Below, piece after piece: positions 58,443-64,000 of a stretch of DNA of 64,000 bases (position 1 is its first letter; every line of letters begins with the position of its first letter). Under the pieces are notes generated by a model. The model was not told the DNA's origin and made no database searches. It saw only the letters and a list, made by a program, of their open reading frames with translations. Source of the stretch: Candidatus Accumulibacter phosphatis. Lineage in GTDB: Bacteria > Pseudomonadota > Gammaproteobacteria > Burkholderiales > Rhodocyclaceae. The stretch spans positions 1 to 64,000 of the forward strand of contig NZ_SPMY01000043.1 of NCBI RefSeq assembly GCF_012939955.1. Direction: 5' to 3'. The position numbers and the translations under genes were made by a program.

Positions 58443-59363
58443 ATGGAGACGAGGGCGACAAAGGTGATTGAACTAAGCTTGTCCGGAAAAGACATCAATG
58501 CGCTGGCAAGACAGATCAGCGAGCAGTCGTACTTCCACGAGTCGCTGCCGGAAACGCTGGAAACCGATTACGCCGCGCAAGCGATCGCGCCCGGGTGGCC
58601 CGATCGGATCGGCGACGCCTCCAAGTGCTTCGAGGCGGTGTGGGACGGGCAGCGGCGCCTCGCCGTCTACCCCGGCCTGACGGTGGAGGTCACACTGCCG
58701 CTGCCGCCGGAGTCCGAACCGATCATCGATTGGCTGGGCGAGCTCGATTTCGAGCTCGCATCCTTCTACACGCTGCATCCCGAGTGGCAAGCCATCGATC
58801 CCGATTACCTCCCGCCGGGCTTTACCAACCGTCATCGCCTGCACGGCGCCTTTGCAGCCATCAAGGGCAAAGGCCACCGGCGCCTGGTATCGGATCGGTG
58901 GCTCGACTACTGTCCGATCAAGCTGACGCGCCGGGGTGATCTTTCCTTCGTCCAGTTCCACGACCTGAAGGCCGACGCCGCCACCAGTCTGCAGCAAGCC
59001 AAGCCCGGTCACATCGCGCTCAGCAGCGAACCGCAGGGCGGCTTCATCAAGGATGGCTATCTGCTGCGGCATGACTTCAATGGGGTTCTCGAAGAACGAA
59101 GGGGCGTGCTGAAAGTCGCCGTGCTTGGGCGTAGCCTCTCGGCGCGGGAAATGCTCGACGCCTGCGCGGTGCGCGGGGAGGTCAGGGGCAAGAGGCTCAA
59201 CAATGTTGGCTTCGTCTTTCTCGACGAGACCGAAATCGGCGATCATCTTCACCAGTTGTGGTTGCGCGGACTCGAATGCTGGACGATTCGCGACGGACGC
59301 GAGATTCGCCTGGACGATGCCTACGCACCGCCGCCGCTCGCGCCGCCTGCCTGGGCGCGATAG
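58443..59363 (+). CDS. Unknown protein, possible partner or immunity protein of the DUF4157 toxin
   Basis: A 306-residue cytoplasmic-type protein with no domain I recognise. It has many aromatic and acidic stretches ('DRWLDYCPIKLTRRGDLSFVQFHDL', 'GYLLRHDFNGVLEERRGVLKVAVLG'). It starts 57 bases after the toxin gene on the same strand, the usual toxin-immunity order. The end 'DAYAPPPLAPPAWAR' is Pro/Ala-rich. The start may be ATG 58443 or the GTG at 58464. An immunity role is an inference from position only. Confidence 0.6.
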   Translation: METRATKVIELSLSGKDINALARQISEQSYFHESLPETLETDYAAQAIAPGWPDRIGDASKCFEAVWDGQRRLAVYPGLTVEVTLPLPPESEPIIDWLGELDFELASFYTLHPEWQAIDPDYLPPGFTNRHRLHGAFAAIKGKGHRRLVSDRWLDYCPIKLTRRGDLSFVQFHDLKADAATSLQQAKPGHIALSSEPQGGFIKDGYLLRHDFNGVLEERRGVLKVAVLGRSLSAREMLDACAVRGEVRGKRLNNVGFVFLDETEIGDHLHQLWLRGLECWTIRDGREIRLDDAYAPPPLAPPAWAR

Positions 59364-59723
59364 GCTCAGGAACGAAAGGCGAGCGATGAACAGATGCAGC
59401 TTTCACCCACGCTCCATTGCGAGCGCCGATCGATCGAGAAGCGCTCCATCGCGGCGTGACGCGGGTCGCGGTTTCGGCGCGTCGCCGCAGCGCTACCTGA
59501 CCAGCACGCGCGTGACGATGACCCGGCGGCCGCGCCGCGCGCGCTGCAGTGCGGATCACGTCGAGCGAGGCCGCCACCCTCGGTGTGTTCGAGATTGGCA
59601 TGACGACGCAGCCCTCCACGCCGACCAGCAATGCCGGGATCGTGGATACGATCAAGCTCCCCCCTGAGCCGAACGGCCCGTACTCGGTGGAGATCGGCCT
59701 CGTCCCGGCGGTCAATGTGACCG
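59364..59723. other. Region between the toxin partner gene and hicA
   Basis: About 360 bases. Frames are open on both strands, but none has a Shine-Dalgarno sequence, a recognisable domain or consistent coding signal, so I make no call. A plus-strand frame (59549 onward) runs into hicA and could be its upstream leader. Confidence 0.35.
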
Positions 59724-59945
59724 ATGTCGCCGGAGAACGTCCGCTTCGGAGATCTCATGAAGGTTTGCGAGGAGCACTTCGCGAAGCCACGCCAATCGGG
59801 TACGAGTCTTGCGATCTTCAAGACGCCTTGGGTGGGCGATCCCCGGATCAACATCCAGGACGACAAAGGCAGGGCGAAGGGGTATCAGGTTCGGCAGGTG
59901 CTAACGGCAATTGATAAGTTGGAGGACATGCGCAATGAACGTTGA
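59724..59945 (+). CDS. HicA-like mRNA interferase toxin
   Basis: A 73-residue protein of the HicA-like group, with 'RFGDLMKVCEEHF', 'RQSGTSLAIFKTPWVGDPRINIQDDKG'-type sequence and 'YQVRQVLTAIDKLE'. The Gly-Thr-Ser position stands where HicA toxins carry the catalytic GSHH. The His is therefore replaced, and activity may differ from canonical HicA. It overlaps the HicB-type gene by 11 bases (toxin first, as in hicAB). The start could be ATG 59724. Confidence 0.72.
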   Translation: MSPENVRFGDLMKVCEEHFAKPRQSGTSLAIFKTPWVGDPRINIQDDKGRAKGYQVRQVLTAIDKLEDMRNER

Positions 59946-60258
59946 TCATTACACCTGCCGTGTCACCTGGTCGCCCGAGGACGGCGAGCACCTTGCCCTG
60001 TGCGCTGAATTCCCGTCGCTGTCGTGGCTCGCAGCGACGCCAGAGGCAGCGCTGAAGGGGATCCGTCAGGTGGTATCCGATATCGCCGCCGACATGACAA
60101 CGGCTGGCGAGACCATTCCTGTAGCTCTGGCGGAAAAACACTACAGCGGTGAGTTCCGTGTCCGAACTCCGCCAGAAGTCCATCGCTCATTGGCCATGCA
60201 GGCGGCTGAGCAAGGCGTGAGCCTGAACAGGCTGGCCAGTGCAAAGCTGGCTGGCTGA
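59935..60258 (+). CDS. HicB-family antitoxin
   Basis: A 107-residue protein. The N-terminal HicB beta-sheet part ('YTCRVTWSPEDGEHLALCAEFPSLSWLAATPEAALKGI') is followed by a C-terminal ribbon-helix-helix ('FRVRTPPEVHRSLAMQAAEQGVSLNRLASAKL') that binds DNA. It neutralises the adjacent toxin and autorepresses the operon. ATG 59935 has a ggagg sequence about nine bases upstream inside hicA and overlaps the hicA stop, so the two are coupled. Confidence 0.82.
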   Translation: MNVDHYTCRVTWSPEDGEHLALCAEFPSLSWLAATPEAALKGIRQVVSDIAADMTTAGETIPVALAEKHYSGEFRVRTPPEVHRSLAMQAAEQGVSLNRLASAKLAG

Positions 60259-60713
60259 CGGCCACGACGTTCGCTAACAATCTGGCTACACCTGCCGCCA
60301 GATGGTGATGGACTGCTTTCGGCGCAGATGCTGGGGGAGTCCTGTCGGCCATCAAGAGACGTAGACGCGGGGAAAAATCGCCCGGCACGAATGTCGGCTA
60401 ACTGATAAGAAATCGGCAGCGGTGTTTGGTCGGTCAGACCTTGACGATCTCAGGAATGGACCCACTTTTGCTCACAAAAACGGACCCCCCTGGTCGTCAT
60501 GGCCATGCGCGCGAAAGTGCCGCGCACACAGCCATTCCCGAGCGTACTCGCCTCTACGCGGCGTCAAGGGTACGCTGCGCCGGGCTGCAAAAACCGCAGC
60601 CCGCCCTTGACCCCGCTCCGAGGCGAAAACCTGAGTGTTGGCGCGCGCCAACGGTGGGTCAATTTTCGTGAGCAAAAAAGAGTCAGTTTTCGTGAGCGTC
60701 GAGGGTCAGAGCA
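60259..60713. other. Intergenic segment with insertion-sequence-end remnants
   Basis: About 455 bases with no gene. It contains the inverted terminal-repeat-like motifs at 60457-60485 and 60652-60700 and, between them, only unassigned sequence. Confidence 0.55.
60457..60700. repeat. Solo IS21-like ends (MITE-type remnant)
   Basis: gacccacttttgctcac (60458 onward) is inverted as gtgagcaaaaaagagtcag (60665-60690), and gggtcaattttcgtgagc repeats beside it. Nested 'gggtca...ttcgtgag' words are typical of IS21-family ends. Only about 165 bases separate the two ends, so no transposase is present. Identification as IS21 is tentative. Confidence 0.5.
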
Positions 60714-63129
60714 TTACACCTCACCGCACAGCGCGAGGAGTTCACGCGTCTGTGTGACCTGCGCGTCCATCTGCGCGCGCGTGAAGAGCTGCAGCGCGGT
60801 TTCGAGCCATGGCCTGGCTTCCTGTGGCTGCTGCAGGTCCTTGAGGAGCGAGTTCCCCACCAGGAGATACAGCGGCGCCGCGCTCTCGAGCTTGCCATCG
60901 GCCTCCAGCAAGCGCGCCGCCTCCAGTCGCGCGCGGACCGATTGCTGCGGCCGCTGCAGGTCGCGAACCGCTTGCGACGAGGCCGCACCCTCGAGCAGTT
61001 CGACCATCGCCGGCACGGGCCTTCCGGTCGCGCGGCTGGTGCAGCGCTGCAGCTTCTCCTGCAACGCCGGCATGCGCTCGGCGATGTTGCGCAGGCGCCA
61101 GTTCGCCATCGCCCGCCAATACGATCGCACGGCAACCGCCTCGAGACCCGGCGCTTCCGCTTGTGCGTCACCGATATCCTCGGCCACCGTGGCGGCGCGC
61201 TGGGCGTCCCCACACCGTTCCAGCACGTCGAGCGCGGCAATCATGAGGGGCACACGCTGTGTCACCGGCATGTCGACCGCACGCATCATCGATGCATAAG
61301 ACGACAGTGCCAAGGCGGTCTGGTAGTCATCCTGCACACTGAATCCGAGCTCGACTGCCCTTCGGACGCTCTCCCTCGCCTCTTCGTCGCGCCCCTCTTT
61401 CGCCAGTAGCGTCGCCGACAACATCGCGATCGAAAAATCCAGAGATCCGTTCGGCTCGACCTTCGCGATCCCCGCCGCTTCGTCAAGATCCGCACGTGCG
61501 CGTTCGCTGCCGTCGGTCATCAGGCGAGCCGCCGCGAGGTTCAGGAGAACGTAGCGCAGATCCCTACGGTAGCCGAGCATCCTGACCAGCGCGAGCCACT
61601 CTTCGCCCGTGGCAACGGCGTCGGCCCATTCGACGAATTCGAGCTGGCCAACCATCCGAAGATTGAGAATCCGAGACAGGCTCCGTTTGTCGCCCGCCTC
61701 GCGGGCGCTACGCTCGACGTAATCGAGGTGCTCGAGAAATGGCTTGCCATAGCCAAGCCGCAACTAGGCGCGCGCGAGCGCTTCGTACAGGTTGAGTGGG
61801 ACGATCGCCTCGGTAGGCCCCTTACCGGCGGCTGCCTGACGCACAAGGGCCTCGGCATCACGCCACGCATTGAGCGCATCGGTATTGCGCCCCCAGGCCC
61901 GTGTGTAGGGAGCCAAGCTCGACGAGCGCCGAATAGATCCCCGGCCACACGCCGAGCGCGCGGGCCTGCTGCTCCGCGGCTTTCAGATGGGCATAGGCAT
62001 CGACGAATTGTCCGTGGTTACGGAAAGCGGCACCGGAGAGCAGGTTCGCCTGGCAGGCCAACTCCACTGAGCCGAGGCCCAGCGCCAACTCACGCATCCG
62101 GTGGAAGCAGGCAATGGCCCCGCTGTGGCTCCCCTCCACGTTCAGCAGGCTACCGATGGCGCGACATGCGGTTGGCGGACTGATGTGCCGCGTCGCCCAT
62201 TCATCGAGCGCGGATGCCAGACGGGCGCGCTTCGCATAGCGCCACGCAAGCCTCTCCTCCGTCGCGACCGCGGTGGCGACAGGCCGCAAGCTTTCCGGAA
62301 GCACGGCGGCAATCGCGTCGGGCGCGAGCCCCGCAGCGACCAGTGCGCGGCCCCCGTACATCCGGGCGAGTTCGACGACGAGCGGATGCGGTTTCTCCTG
62401 GTACTCGTTCGAGCGAAAACAGCTCCAGAAGAAACCACGGGCCCGATCGAGCAGGCTGACCATGCCGAGGTAGTCAATATCGATCTTGAGATCAGCGCCG
62501 CTGTAGCCCCAGAAGAGGAAGTAGTGCGAGACCAGCAGCCGTTCGAGTGCCGCCCGGATCGTAGAGCGAAGCCCACTCCCTTCCTGCTCAACGGTCGCAG
62601 TGATCGTCGCGGGAATCGTGATGCAGCCGTGAATTTTCAGCAGGTGAACATCCTCGGCGGCAGGCGTGAACGAGGCGAATTCTGCGTCAGTACGATACAA
62701 GCGAAACGGCACGTCGCGTTGTCGGAGCGCCTTTTCGAGAAAGCCGTCGAAGTTGTGGTGACTACGTGCTGAACAAGCCCCTCCGCAGCGAGCGCCGCCA
62801 CCGCTTCGTGATTCGCGTTCGGCTCGCCGTCGTGCAGGGCACCCAGGGAATCGAAGTAGGCGGGCGTCGCGTCCGCGAGGACGCTCGCCACCAACTCCGG
62901 CGTCATGCCACGCTTGCCCGCCTGCGCGAGCATTTCAACCGCGGTGAGGCGGCCAATGTAGGCGGCGGAGGTCGGGTCGCGGGTCGCGGGTCGCGACAGC
63001 GGCGATCGTCAGGTCGCGCAGGTCATGCCAGTCGGGAAGTCCGGCCGGTGGATCCAGACTGATGCCAGCGCCACAGAAGAGCGCGATCTGCTTCGCGGCG
63101 AGCAGTCTCGCTGCGGCGTTCGCTTCCAT
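60714..63129 (-). pseudogene. SIR2-domain/TPR protein gene, broken by several lesions
   Basis: Reading leftward, the gene begins with a strong aaggaggt at its ATG 63129 and 'IALFCGAGISLDPPAG', the SIR2 NAD motif. It continues (shifted) as 'MLAQAGKRGMTPELVASVL', then 'FSKRRSD' where TTNFDGF should be, then 'LLKIHGCITIPATITATVEQ' with the catalytic-type His, and ends in TPR-like helices to 60714. Rejoining needs removal of one 7-base repeat unit (62974-62994), insertion of one base near 62752 (restores 'TTNFDGF'), one indel near 61895 and repair of an in-frame TAG near 61764. With four lesions it is probably a real pseudogene. SIR2-TPR proteins are a known class of defence NADase; a second, degenerate SIR2 protein sits at 36.5-37.8 kb. 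Confidence 0.75.
62974..62994. repeat. Heptanucleotide tandem repeat (gggtcgc)3 in the SIR2-TPR gene
   Basis: Three perfect copies of a 7-base unit inside the SIR2 domain. Because 7 is not a multiple of 3, every gain or loss switches reading frame. Two copies restore the open frame that continues into 'RLTAVEMLAQAGK'. Confidence 0.9.
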
Positions 63130-63153
63130 TTGCACCTCCTTCGAGGGACTCAT

Positions 63154-63494
63154 TCTCGCCAGCCTCTGTGATATACCTCACAAGTTGGGTGTGCTGTATA
63201 GGCATGGTAGCCCCCATATCGTCGTCGGACCAATCAACGACCAGTTCTCTGGCGCTGCAGTCATTGGGGGGAATGCGTCTTGAGCATCCGCTGGACTCCG
63301 CATTGCCGCCTTTCAACCGCGTTCGCGGAAAAAAGCGAAGTCGATGACTCCGGATGACCGCTTGCTGACCAACGCTACTGACCTTTTCGACCCAAAGGCG
63401 CCACACGGACTCCCGAAAAACGGAAGTTCGAAGCCGCGCTTCTGCAGCCTCAACGTTTGAGTTAGACGTCAAAAGGCGATAACGCCACGCATAC
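63154..63494. other. Intergenic region upstream of the SIR2-TPR gene
   Basis: About 340 bases with no supported gene. It contains cttttcgacccaaaggcg (about 63382-63399), like the decayed repeat words at 41.7 kb. Confidence 0.45.
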
Positions 63495-64000
63495 TTACAG
63501 CGGCTCCATTCCAGATTTCCTTACAACGGCGGCCGTTTCCGGCTGCCGTAGCGCTCTCAGAAAGGCTTGAGCCGCTTCTGGCTTGGGCGCTCGACTGTGC
63601 GCTGCGCCAGAGTAGATCGTGTAGTTCTGAATCTCCTCGGGAATGGGACCGAGGAACTGGATGCCCTTGACGTGGAGCAATTCACTGATCTGCTGGAACC
63701 CAAGCTCGGCCTCACCGGCAGCCAGTATGTCACCGATTTGAGCGCCGGAGGGCGGTTGCTTGACTTTGGCCTTGATCTGCTCACCCACACCCAAGCTGCT
63801 GAAGAGGTCGGACAGATAGCGTCCGCTTGTGCCCAAGGAGATGACGATGGACTTGGCGCCCAGCAGTGCGGACTTAAGTCCCTCAATCGAGGAAACATCG
63901 GGTCGAAGTGCGGACGGCGCGACCGCCACGCCGATAGATGACCTGGCAAAGTCGGTGCGGCTGCCTTGCGACAACTTGCCTTCGGTGGTTAGGCGATCGA
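63495..64000 (-). CDS. Periplasmic substrate-binding protein, ModA-like (partial)
   Basis: The frame is open to the window edge, so the N-terminal part is missing. The visible ~168 residues match the C-terminal lobe of extracellular solute-binding proteins of the molybdate/unknown-anion type ('SRTDFARSSIGVAVAPSAL', 'PDVSSIEGLKSALLGAKSIVIS', 'GELGF'-type 'GEAELGFQQISELL' and 'YSGAAHSRAPKPEAAQAFLRAL'). It would deliver a small anion or organic acid to an ABC permease or act as a sensor. Ligand is unassigned, and neighbours lie outside the window. Confidence 0.78.
   Translation of the reverse strand, partial: DRLTTEGKLSQGSRTDFARSSIGVAVAPSALRPDVSSIEGLKSALLGAKSIVISLGTSGRYLSDLFSSLGVGEQIKAKVKQPPSGAQIGDILAAGEAELGFQQISELLHVKGIQFLGPIPEEIQNYTIYSGAAHSRAPKPEAAQAFLRALRQPETAAVVRKSGMEPL

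Noticed and set aside
59366-59866. Minus-strand frame opposite hicA
   Set aside because: No domain; the plus strand has a clear HicA/HicB-like pair with coupled overlap.
60714-61763. Treating the 349-codon TPR-like frame as an independent gene with a TTG start
   Set aside because: Upstream codons in the same frame continue the same TPR repeat pattern to the broken SIR2 domain, separated only by a TAG.
62974-62994. Reading the heptamer tract as a CRISPR-like or binding-site array
   Set aside because: Unit is only 7 bases and directly abutting, inside a coding frame; a slippage tract fits better.

Overview
The window looks like chromosomal DNA from a high-GC betaproteobacterium, most likely Rhodocyclales or the 'Candidatus Accumulibacter' group. 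That placement is inference from gene content: a short betaproteobacterial H-NS-like protein, a PEP-CTERM-sorted exoprotein, a DUF1254 secreted protein, an RTX adhesin end and many decayed, repeat-rich intergenic stretches. No rRNA, tRNA or CRISPR array was recognised.

Layout. 1-4.4 kb: the 3' end of a giant RTX/strand-loop-strand exoprotein, a frameshifted IS66-type transposase coupled to a truncated DUF4338 (DruA-like) gene, and acylphosphatase. 4.4-14.6 kb (minus strand): pbpC (frameshifted) and its usual alpha-2-macroglobulin partner, with a toxin-antitoxin pair wedged between them, then apaH and galE. 15-20 kb: H-NS-like protein, a broken flavin reductase, mutY behind a hexanucleotide repeat, and a CusRS-like two-component system. 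20-26.8 kb: a low-GC acetyltransferase overlapping prc, a remnant of a CzcA/CusA pump, a PEP-CTERM protein and a frameshifted GH13 glycosidase. 26.9-32 kb: an RND efflux pair with a divergent TetR regulator and a clear palindromic operator.

32.1-37.8 kb is the most interesting block. It is a tightly overlapping three-gene minus-strand operon encoding a SIR2-like protein, a TIR protein and an nSTAND NTPase with HEAT-like repeats. The SIR2-like and TIR proteins begin with the same helical adaptor domain. The architecture is that of an NTPase-controlled immune or cell-suicide (probably anti-phage) system.

38-51.4 kb is mostly ordinary metabolism and envelope: FabR-like regulator and acyl-CoA dehydrogenase, AraC regulator and DUF1254 protein, an outer-membrane barrel, META lipoprotein, and LysR divergent from doxX and a DODA-type dioxygenase. 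51.4-63.2 kb is accessory DNA. It holds MITE-like repeats, a truncated gene, a repeat-rich small reading frame, a 1,780-residue DUF4157 protein with a putative PD-(D/E)XK nuclease end and a possible partner gene, a hicAB-type pair, IS-end remnants, and a SIR2-TPR gene broken by a heptanucleotide-repeat frameshift and other lesions. The window ends in a partial periplasmic substrate-binding protein.

Several genes (pbpC, flavin reductase, GH13, the IS66 transposase and the SIR2-TPR gene) carry frameshifts, two of them at homopolymer tracts. Some of these may be sequencing or assembly errors rather than real pseudogenes.
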